This document shows, piece after piece, positions 45,201-64,000 of a stretch of 64,000 nt of DNA. Position 1 is the first letter of the stretch. Every line of letters begins with the position of its first letter. Origin of the DNA: Nipponacmea schrenckii. Its lineage: Eukaryota; Mollusca; Gastropoda; Lottiidae. The notes beneath the pieces are model-generated. The model made no database searches. It was not told where the DNA came from and saw nothing but the letters and a program-made list of their open reading frames with translations. A program made the translations under genes and the position numbers. The stretch lies in the NCBI GenBank assembly GCA_030562195.1, contig JAUJPP010000003.1, forward strand, positions 33,238,602-33,302,601, read 5' to 3'.

Positions 45201-46749
45201 TGACCTTACTCAGTTTTAACCAATCATGTGGCTTCCATTCTCTGCGAAAGGATAATGTGATGTGAACAATTGGTGCATTCTGAAACAAGCATTAGTGCAT
45301 TAGACTAGCTTATCAAGTTTGCTCAAATAGAAAGTAGAACAATATGGCTGTTTCATCAACCGCTGATAAAAAATTATTTCTTTATTATGTATTAATATAG
45401 ACACCAAAGAAGGTTTATACTGAAAGAAATGTGTGTTTGATACATGGAATGGCCTTTGTACCAGGGTTTTTCATTGGCTGTTCTGTATCAGTTCAAATTA
45501 AGTGGATCAGTTAAAACAAAGGTCATTAGGTTAAAACAGAGGTCATTAGGTTAAAACTGAGTTAGGTCAAAGGAAAAGTTAGGTCTATATTTTAATTAGA
45601 CTGACCATAGGCTATAACTAACTTCAAGTAATCTGGAAAAGCTTATATGCCCACCAAGCATTCTACAGTTGACATGGGAGTTACGTACACACCCATATTC
45701 AAGACAGTCAATATGAAAAAGGGGGTTAACTTTCAAATATAATGTTGCAGATTAGATCATGGTTTTGGGGCATTACTTATGTAACACAATTTCATAGTAG
45801 CAGACTAGTACTTATGTACTTACACTTTCAACTCGAACTTTTTGTGCCTCTTGTTGCAACCAGTCATTTTCTTGACGTCTTAAGGCTAAGTTAAAGAAAA
45901 ATAAACAAAAAAAATGCTGCATGTGTAAGATATAGCTAGATACCGGTACCACAATGCTGGTACCCATAGTTCAAAGCTTATTTTAAAAATTAATATTTAA
46001 TATTCTGAGAATTTCATTTTGCTTTTAAGCACTATTCTAATTCTCAGAAATATATTCCAAATTTATTTGCAATGCTCAGACTAGTATAAATAATACCGGC
46101 ACTATAATAAAAATTTAATTCATATCAAAGGATACAATTCATCAACTCTTTTCCTGGCATTATCTAAATCTTGAGTAACATTTTCAAGTCTGAAAAAAAA
46201 AATGAAGAAATCACAATCTTAACTTATACACTGGTTCAGTTATTTTCATTTATGCATAATTTTAATCCACAATTGGACTGCTAATACTGATATCAATCAA
46301 AATTCATATTTATAATCTAAATATTCACATGATTGGAAAAAATACCAATGTCTTACAAGTCCCTAATTAGGTCATAATTAGCGTAATTACGAAGAAAATT
46401 TGCCTAGTTCCACTAGTCTACGTAAAAAACCATCGTTCACCATCATCATGTCATTCCAATCATAGAGTTGATATTCGAAGGGAAACACTGATTAATCAAT
46501 TAGTAAGCTTGACTTGACCCTAAACAATGGGAGAATGCATCTTTAAGGCACTGGTATTTCAAAAATAAAGTTAAAAACAACGTTTTAAAAACTGAAAACT
46601 ATAGATCTATGATAGTCTACTTACTCCTGTTGCAACAAAATTTCTTTTTCAGTAAGTTCTGGGGTTTTAGGTCGTTCACCTGATGGAGTCACCGAATCCT
46701 TTCCCTTTTTCTTACCCTTCTTACCCTTGTCTTTTTTCTTGGGTGGCAT
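42272..46749 (-). CDS. Coiled-coil protein of DUF4515 type (CCDC166/BBOF1-like), complete, seven exons
   Basis: Exons in transcript order: 46625-46749, 46136-46189, 45824-45878, 44851-44995, 44163-44242, 43110-43286, 42272-42529; phases all agree and give 297 residues. The start MPPKKKDKGKKGKKKGKD is the Lys-rich opening typical of this group. The rest is almost wholly coiled coil: ELRQENDWLQQEAQKVRVES, YMSYIEKKTTKRQ, LKSRFLDEKRHYEED and SIKSENRRLRRELLKLIQKT, ending in an acidic DDDSELAEAVAS tail. These phrases resemble CCDC166 and BBOF1 (basal-body orientation factor); length is nearer to the short members. I favour a CCDC166-like gene, probably ciliary, supported by an X-box just upstream. 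The exact orthologue is uncertain. Exon 3 uses an AG eight bases inside a neighbouring AG; only this choice keeps the frame open. Confidence 0.65.
42549..42790 (-). repeat. tRNA-derived SINE, nearly full length, in CCDC166-like intron 6
   Basis: Read on the minus strand it begins near GTTGGAGGTCCAGGGTTCAATCTCGG, where GGTTCAATCTC matches a pol III B box, continues through CCCCATGTGCTACAGGCATG and TTAAAGATCCCTCGACAGTT, and ends with AGGTGCAGAAGAGTAAGACTCC followed by an ATTTC-type tail (CATTTCATTTCATTT). Truncated relatives are elsewhere in the window (6471-6590, 4544-4600, 44500-44560). The family name is not certain. Confidence 0.75.
43640..44103. repeat. Nested inverted-repeat element in CCDC166-like intron 5
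   Basis: A 54-bp left arm (43640-43693) pairs with 43744-43799; its loop contains a second perfect palindrome GACCGCTTGCGGTC (about 43713-43726). Directly beyond, ATTGTACCACAAATT at 43803-43817 pairs with ATTTGTGGTACAAT at about 44083-44096. It is probably one foldback transposon or two abutting ones. No coding capacity. Confidence 0.75.
45061..45604. mobile_element. MITE with perfect 30-bp inverted termini in CCDC166-like intron 3
   Basis: 45061-45090 (TCAGTCTAATTAAAATATAG then ACCTAACTTT) is the exact reverse complement of 45575-45604. Inside, a second inverted pair follows (CTTTGACCTTACTCAGTTTTAACC at about 45200 versus its complement near 45550), and GGTTAAAACAGAGGTCATTA is tandemly duplicated near the right end. 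No obvious target duplication and no coding capacity. Confidence 0.85.
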
Positions 46750-46810
46750 TTTTAGTACATGAAAGTTAGAAATAGATAATATTTATGATTTTGTCCACCA
46801 TTACTGATAC

Positions 46811-46824
46811 GTGACCATGGAAAC
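46811..46824 (+). promoter_or_regulatory. RFX X-box motif
   Basis: GTGACCATGGAAAC fits the 14-bp X-box layout (GTNRCC, AT, RGNAAC; ideal GTTGCCATGGCAAC) bound by RFX factors that drive ciliary genes. It sits 62 bp upstream of the CCDC166-like start codon, the usual range for ciliary X-boxes. Confidence 0.65.
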
Positions 46825-46825
46825 G

Positions 46826-46834
46826 ACCGGAAGC
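46826..46834 (+). promoter_or_regulatory. ETS-type site (ACCGGAAGC)
   Basis: One base after the X-box. CCGGAAG is the core of ETS/GABPA sites common in promoters of housekeeping genes; it could serve LSM11. Short motif, so chance is possible. Confidence 0.4.
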
Positions 46835-47029
46835 TAGACACAGCAGGTACTTTTTTCGTATTTCGCTTCACGTAAAATATACTTAAAACTTACGATTTTA
46901 AGTATATTTCAAACTTACAATTCAAAGGGAGAATTTGCAAAAAATGTCAGGATGTTATTCACATAAAAATATTTGTCTTTCTTGAAAAAGAGATAGAAGT
47001 ATTCGAAAACATTTCATAGCAATTTCAAA

Positions 47030-50000
47030 ATGGCTGGTCCCGGGAAAGACGAATCTACTAATGTCAAAAAGGCTTCCCAATCAAAATCTGGGCCTTCATT
47101 AGATGTCACGTCTGCTGAATTCAATCCATTAGAAGCTCTTTATTCACCAGAATGTATTTTACCTCACCCCCAGGTTAGGGTGTTTAAAAATGTGTATGAA
47201 TATGAGCGTCTTACGTCGTCTGATGAAAATGCAACTGATCCAGAATCTGCCCAAAGGAAAAAAACTGAAAGGAAACAGTCAGACTGTAAATCCAAGACGA
47301 TCGGTTCAAGTCAGTTTAGAAAAGAGGGAGCGGCACCAATTGGAATGAAAGCTGATAATGCCGGGAGTAATGCGATTAAGAAACCAATTGTTCTAAGAAA
47401 TATTCTAACCAGAATGGAAAAAGGTAGGCTACTTAAATTGAATCGGTTTATGAAATTACAATGTTTATTTTTCATCCTTGTTTAAAAAACTTGAATCCAT
47501 ACTTTTCTTAAAAACCTTAAATCCAAGATTCTGAAATAATTGACGGAATTTGATTTTCACGAGGTGAATCCTTATTCCGGTCAACATATTCAAAGATCAT
47601 ATCAAATCAAACAAATATATAATTACCGTACCTTCTTTGTCGAAGAGCCTAATGGTAGCATACAAATTACAATTTCAGAAGTATCTACTATATATCAGTT
47701 ATAATCCTTTATTGAATTCTTATCATTTATTCTTTTTTCTATCAGAGGAGTTAGCTGGACCTTTAAGTTTGTTACAGAAATGTTTGATGAAGAAACATAA
47801 TGTAAGAGTTTGGATAAGGAGTGCAATTAATATTAGAGGTGTTTGCCGTGGCTATATTATAGCTTTTGATAAACACTATAATTTGGTAGGTATTGACTTA
47901 GTCCAATAATTTTTTCAATCCTCCAATTCTGTTTATTATTTTGACCATTGCATGCAAAATGTTCTGGTAATACAAATTGCCCAAAAGAATTTTTGTTTGT
48001 TTTCGGTTTGTCAATTCTTTTTTTTTTTTTTTTTTTCGTTTTTTCCACACCTTCCTGCTCTTAGACTACAGTAGTTGCAGCAACTATTCAACTTTCCTAG
48101 ACCTTCTGTAGTGGCAACGTTGTAAATGAATATAAATTGGAATATTTTTGCAAAACCGGAAGTGCTGCGTTGCAACATGTTTAAAAAGTCGGTCAGTAGC
48201 TCTAGAAGTCGCAATTTTTAATCGATTTTCTTCGGGTTTGCATTTTTGGAAACTTGATATAATTTCCAACAAGATAGCAGTTGAAAAATTTCGAAATTCG
48301 AAAATTCGTAGCACACATTTTTTTGCTGTATTTTGCACATTTTTGCAACTTTGCTATTTAAGGACTGATTGATCTGAAAATTTGGGTGCCTTCAAGTGTC
48401 ATGAATTTAAAAACATTGCCAGAGTCAAAATTTTTGCTTCATTTCCGGTTTCAACGTAAAAAGGGTTTAAACTTCCGGTTGACCTACTTGTGCTGTAATT
48501 GATGTATCGCAACAAAATTTATGTCAATCTTAATTAAATTAGAAGACAAAAAAAACGAAGAAGAAAAAATCCGGACCGGAAGTGAAACTTTGGCCGCCAT
48601 CTTGAAATATCACTTTTTTGTAAAACTCAAAATGGGGCCTCAGGGTTATGTCTAATTTCCGCGATGTTTACATTTCTTGTAGCTTTAGTCGATTACGACA
48701 AAAACTGTGGGAGCTGATTTTTGAATTTCGCTTTTGCATTTTTGCAACATCCGGTTAAATTTTTTCTAAGTTTGGGGGCTTATTTCTCGTGACCTTGACC
48801 TTTGGTGACTTTGACCTTTAGTAGGTCAAAGGCCATTGACCTTGGCTATTAGTTGACACTTTGACCTTTGACCTCTGACATCAACTTCGTTTTATAGCTG
48901 CCTGAAAACAGCAAAATTCACAACTTTGGACTGCTCTAGAGCGTGACCTAATTAATTTAGAGTGTTATTTTTTTCAGATTCTTAAGGTGCTTTTTAACCT
49001 CTTTCCAACAATGTATAACAAATTTTTTTAAAATAAAAATTGAATTTTTTGATTTTTGAAAATAAAGTACATTTTGCAGTATTTTCGCTTTTTGAAATGT
49101 ATGTGTGTATATCTCGTGATCCATTAGATGTACAAGCTTCAAATTTGTACTGTGAATATACATTTAGAATGTGATTAGATTCATGCCAAAAAAAAAAATG
49201 AAATGGGCGTGGCACATCCGGGTTAACTTCTTATTTGCCATTTATGTGAGTCAGCGAATTACGTCTGTAGGAAATAACGTTTTTCAAAAAAGCACTTTAC
49301 ACACAGATACCTCCTTGCTTTGGCCAGTTTATCCCAGAAAATCAGATGTTTCGGCTTGTTTGTTACATTTTTGCAACATTAGCAAAGTCCCACTCTGTGC
49401 CACGTGTGGCTCTAGTTATTTTTTTGTTTTAGGCCATGATAGATGTTGATGAAGTTTATAGAAATCCCAGATACACAAAGATACACAGGCGAAGAGTGAG
49501 AATTATTTTTGTTTACTATTCTTGTCTTTACACTTGTTAGATTGACTAACAACACGTTATAAAGGAAACATTTCCATGGAGCACAATTTCTTAAAATTTA
49601 GGGAGACTTTTCCTAATTTTGACAAAAATTTGTTTGAATAAAAAGGAGCACAGGATGTGATTTTGTTTGTTTTTTTAGGCTAAGAAGAAAGCTTTAGAAG
49701 AAGGTGAAAGAGAAAAGCTAGCTGAGGCCACTAGTAATTTATCTATCAAAGCTTCTGTTCACTCTAGACTTGGACCAAGATTAGAAACTGGAAGCACAGA
49801 CTCTCCTAGCCGAGATCCAAGATCTACTAAGCATAGCTCTGCATCCACGGAAAGTCCTAGCAGGGATCCAAGATCTGTGCGTAAACAGAGATCTCTGTCC
49901 ACAGACAGTCTAAGCAGAGATCCCAGATCCTTTCAGAGGAAGAGTATTGTGTCAAGTTCTAGTACACCTTACTCAGGAGACCAAAGCTGGAGTTCTGCAC

Positions 50001-50179
50001 CGCAATCAAGGTCAGATTGTCAGGGTCGTTCTCGGCACTCTTCAGGAACTAAGAATCCTGTTTTAATCTGTGAGTCAGTATTTCTAGGTATACATCCAGA
50101 AGAATTGTTATATAGACATGTTAATCAGTTATTTATAAGAGGGGACAATGTTGTTAGTGTTAATATTATATCTAGTTGA
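47030..50179 (+). CDS. LSM11: U7 snRNA-associated Sm-like protein LSm11, complete, four exons
   Basis: Exons 47030-47423, 47746-47885, 49433-49495, 49679-50179; phases agree, 365 residues (human 360). The N-terminal part has LDVTSAEFNPLEALYSPE, close to the human LDVSSDSFDPLLALYAP, and RNILTRMEK before the Sm fold. The split Sm domain runs NVRVWIRSAINIRGVCRGYI, AFDKHYNLAMIDVDEVYRNP (human [25 protein letters not shown]), then a long Ser/Arg-rich insertion, then the Sm2 strand pair HVNQLFIRGDNVVSVNI at the C-terminus (human HINQIFIRGENVLLVHL). Known role: with LSm10 it replaces SmD1/D2 in the U7 snRNP that cleaves replication-dependent histone pre-mRNA; its N-terminus binds FLASH. The insertion contains three or four copies of (S)PSRDPRS/LSRDPRS-like repeats. 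Confidence 0.95.
47990..49425 (+). repeat. Repeat-like non-coding block filling LSM11 intron 2
   Basis: Begins with a T-rich run (48016-48036) and contains recurring phrases: ATTTTTGCAA(C/A), (A)CCGGAAGTG, GGCCGCCATCTTGAAAT, and a cluster of TGACCTTTG/GACCTTTAG words (48798-48880). The style and several phrases resemble 15480-17061 in IQCE. Short open frames here have no recognisable domains. Likely an old non-autonomous transposon. Confidence 0.4.
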
Positions 50180-53100
50180 TAAAAAATTATTGTTCTATTT
50201 AACTGATAAAGTGATTTGTCATAAACGTGGAAAGCTTGATGTTGAAATTTAAAAAAACTGGTAACCCAAAAATTAGCTCTTGCTATGAAAATCAACATAT
50301 ATGTCTGGCCACCCAGTTCTCATTTCCCATCCGAAAATCATTTTGGTTGGCTAGATTTGTCAGGCTAAGCTTTTATCTACTATGATTATTTGGAAAATTG
50401 TGACCAAAGTCTAAACCATGCCCCATTTTTCACTTGGGACCCCCTTGGTTGTGGACAATTAAATAGTACATGGAATTCCCAACCAATCAATGGGACCAAA
50501 GATCGTAATTAATTTCTGGATATGTAATTCTTCAAATATATTTGCATATTGAATCCTTACATTTTACTTTTCTTCCATCATGGCACTTGTTTACTTACTA
50601 GTCATACAGTCTTACCTGGATAAATAAGAGGACCGAGTTCTGCACATATGGGCTTCATTGCATGAAACAAGTTGGAACAGAGCTCAGAATGCATTTCATG
50701 CATTATGGCCGAGGACATAGGGAAATTAATGTAACACCCACTTATAAACTAGGGCAGAATTGGAACGTCTTAATATCAAGTAAAATAACAGTTCTTTTGT
50801 TGAAGATCCCATACCACCATATAAAACAATTTTATCACCAAAAGTGGGACTGGACAGTTGAGATAAATAAAAAAAAAAGACAATTTCACAGACAAATCGT
50901 ATTTATTTTTTTAAAGGTTTTTTTTTCATAATTTTTTAATTTCTGGCCACCCTTAACGGTGCAACTGTGCCCCTTTTAATAATATATGTACATTAATTTA
51001 TATAAGTGCCATTTGAACGTGACAACTTATAATAAATTAATTGGCCACAGTTGTACTAGGGTTTTAACGATACCTGCTGTACAAAAAATAAATCTCTCTG
51101 GGAAACAGTATGACGTTTCTAACAGAGTGATTTGTTATCGCAGTTTATCACTTATATCACATTAATCACATGGAACCAGTCCATGAATTAATATAAATAC
51201 ACAATAGATGGGAAGCCTGAATATGCCGAGTGATTATGAAACTTATGAATGAAAATGACAAAATGTTTTAAAGAACTACATTAACAAAAAAATACATTTT
51301 GAAACAAACACAAGGTTTTCAATTGAACAACCAATAAGGAAATGACACAGTTGAATTGGATTATTTCAAAAGTAATTTCGAGAAATATCTTTTCTAAATT
51401 ATATAGTCAAATGTACAAATATTAAATTGTCAATAGTAGAACCTTATCTTGATCAAAAATATAAATTTTTGTGAACACAATTCTTTAAGTTACTAACAAC
51501 TAAAATGATATGAGATTGTTTGCCTCCCACACATTGTCCTACAGTCTTCCAGCCAAGGAACATCTTAATTCAAGCAAAATAAACAATTCAAATGCTAATA
51601 GAAAATCAAATAGCAAAGGCATCAAGTTGCTTTACAATTTAAAAATATGAAGTCATTTCCAGTAAAAATTCTTAATATACTTCAGTTTCAGATTTTGTAA
51701 TATTCATTGTGGACACCAAGAACTAACAATAAGACAAAAAATTGCTGCCAGTGCCTGTCATTTTGTGAATAATATTTCAAAAAAGAAAGAATGCAGTAAT
51801 CAAATTGTCATGGTTCAAAATAAAAGTTGCGGCAAAATGTTTTCAGAGCTTTCTCTCAATATTTCACAAAAAAAAGAATGAATGAAATGAAACATGACTT
51901 ATATTTTGAGATTCATTCACTCACTGTACATACAAACTGTACATTCTTTCACACTGATACTACAAATGAAATAAAATGAAATTTACACTAGTTGCTTTTT
52001 CAGTGAAATACTGAATGAAATATTGTGAAAACACAACTTTGTAGAGTTTTTGAAGAGGTGAAGTATAAAGAAATTTTGCTTGCTTATCATGAGAAGAGCT
52101 GGTTACTTTGACGAATCAGTTTCGTGAATGATTAGTACAATACTGGTATTTAAAATGTAGGACTACATCTGATAGTACTATTCTAAAATTGACTGCTGAA
52201 ATTAAGCTCTTTCAGCTAGTAAAGCAAGCTGAACTGGATATATCTTTTCAAAAACAGTGCCCTTTGAAAAGTAGGTTATATAAGCAATATGTCCAATTTA
52301 TTAAAGGCATTGTGTGTATATAATAGACACTGATAGCATCAGTTCACACCATTCTTAATTTTAATAAGATGTCTGTGATTCCTGCAATTTTCCTTTGATG
52401 ACCTCACGGCATCCTGCAGGTTCTTATGTGATAAAGAATATAAGGCCAATAGTGACTCTATCAAACACTTATTTCTTGTGGAATTGCAGAAACAACAGAT
52501 GTTCGACTGAAAATTGGAATGGTGTAAATTAATGCTATTAATGTCCTCAATCCACATACATTGTTTTAATAGCCTCTTTACAATCCCTTTAATAATGCCA
52601 GGTTTGATGTAAAATACTGAAAATCCTTCATAATAATACCATCATATTTCAATCTAATTGCACTTCAATGTCCAGTTCTTCGTACAAATGTTTGAACCAT
52701 ATTATTTGACTGAAGAACTGCATTGCACGTGTACTAATTCACATGAAATAGAAAATAGTTGTAACAAAATCCAGCTAAATGACAATCTTTTCCAGATTTC
52801 AGAGACAATTATTCCTTCAGACTGAAAACATTATTTTATGTAAATAACCATTCTAAAACATCCTTGATGCAAAGATACAATCTATTCATTCAACAGTCTT
52901 CAATGAAATATCACAAAATTTAATATCAGGTTTTAGCACTATATCTGATATGACTACTAACTTCATTAACAAAATAAAATAAAGAATTATAATCCACCGA
53001 AATAACCGAGGTATGCTTTAATAAGTAACAGGGGTGCCCTTCCAATCCCTTCTCATATTGCGAAGGTATCAAATTTCACAGAAATAATAATCATTTTATC

Positions 53101-53820
53101 AATGCATTCGCTAAATATTGTCTGTTTTTGGTAATTTCTACTGTTAAATTGACCTAAAATTATTAAAAGAAAAAGTATCCAACTAAAGGAAAAAATGGTT
53201 CAGAAATTTGTGTCATTTTTTGCAATAATGACATAGTAATCAAGACAAGCCTTCGGGACTTATGGAACATCATAAAAAAGGAATGGGAAATCGCAATATG
53301 GTGTAAATTCAAGCCTCAAATCCAAGATAAGAATACAGGTTACAAAACTCTTTTGAATGTACTGAATTCTATTAGAAACGCTTTTCCACACCAGTCTCTT
53401 AATTTTTGCTTTCGTGAAGTTTTAAGAGCACTGAAATCTATCCTGAATAAACTAAACAGCACTTTAATTATTTTGCTTGACTTCAATTGAAATCATATCA
53501 TATGTCCCAAGTTCACATGACAAATGAAATGTTTTTGAATTTAATTTGTTCACACGATGATCTTGGACGGTTAGTTAACACCAGATGCCTTGACTGGAAA
53601 GAAAATGGAATTTTAATGGTGGCTGGCCTCTTGTTTTAGTTCAAAAACACTCCTGTGAACATCATTGCATTGAGATCCAAAGAACATAAAGTACTCAGCA
53701 TAAAGCTATCGTCCATCTTTGAGTAGTGTTCCACAACAAACTGGCTCGCGTGAACAGCAGTTGTTTAAACCACATCAATTTAGGATGGCAGATCCTTAAT
53801 CACATGTATTCAAGTCAATA
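50180..53820. other. Convergent 3' flank of LSM11 and CNOT3, no gene seen
   Basis: No supported exon on either strand. The left part should hold the LSM11 3' UTR; an AATAAA at 50866-50871 is one possible polyadenylation signal. The right part should hold the CNOT3 3' UTR on the minus strand, possibly long. Unlike the introns, I see no clear transposon in it. Confidence 0.5.

Positions 53821-64000
<10,180 letters not shown>

Larger units (their letters stand above)
46750..47029. promoter_or_regulatory. Divergent promoter between the CCDC166-like gene and LSM11
   Basis: Only 280 bp separate the two start codons, which point away from each other, so the interval must contain both promoters and 5' UTRs. 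It holds the X-box (46811-46824) and ETS-type site (46826-46834) listed separately. No TATA box at a convincing position. Confidence 0.8.

Noticed and set aside
48148..48372. Overlapping open frames in LSM11 intron 2 (48011-48372, 48957-49449)
   Set aside because: Found on both strands, no domains, inside a repeat-like block; LSM11 exons 2 and 3 join in phase without them.

Overview
The window is a piece of an AT-rich animal nuclear genome. Genes are split into many small exons with GT-AG introns, and introns and spacers are full of short inverted-repeat transposons, satellites and SINE-like repeats. Gene content (ARL13B, IQCE, a DUF4515 coiled-coil gene, LSM11, CNOT3) is metazoan. The repeats, especially CCGT microsatellite plus ~160-bp tandem cores resembling the bivalve 'pearl'/Cvg1 elements, point to a lophotrochozoan, most likely a mollusc. 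The species assignment is inference.

Layout: (1) 1104-7250, minus strand: ARL13B, nine coding exons plus a probable 5' non-coding exon. (2) 7249-7403: compact, apparently bidirectional promoter with a composite RFX-half-site/YY1-like motif. (3) 7403-39582, plus strand: IQCE, 25 coding exons over 29 kb; one exon carries an apparent one-base frameshift in an A/G run. IQCE introns hold a 44-bp satellite, a 92-bp satellite with higher-order structure, several TTAA-flanked MITEs, a young Ty1/copia retrotransposon (28669-33579, identical LTRs, intact target duplication) and a 2.3-kb element with perfect 92-bp terminal inverted repeats around a pearl-like tandem array (34320-36644). (4) 39583-42271: spacer with AT-rich repeats and a second pearl-like element. 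(5) 42272-46749, minus: a seven-exon coiled-coil gene of the DUF4515 type (CCDC166/BBOF1-like). (6) 46750-47029: short divergent promoter with an RFX X-box and an ETS-type site. (7) 47030-50179, plus: LSM11, four exons. (8) 50180-53820: convergent 3' flanks. (9) 53821-64000, minus: the C-terminal part of CNOT3 (twelve exons; the 5' part lies beyond the window).

Biology: ARL13B (ciliary membrane GTPase) and IQCE (EvC-zone protein of the primary cilium) act in ciliary Hedgehog signalling, and the DUF4515 gene is probably a motile-cilium or basal-body protein, so three neighbouring genes are ciliary, two of them apparently sharing one promoter. LSM11 (U7 snRNP, histone mRNA 3' processing) and CNOT3 (CCR4-NOT deadenylase) are general mRNA-metabolism genes. 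All five reading frames were followed exon by exon; phases join correctly everywhere except the single IQCE site. No rRNA, tRNA or CRISPR was seen.
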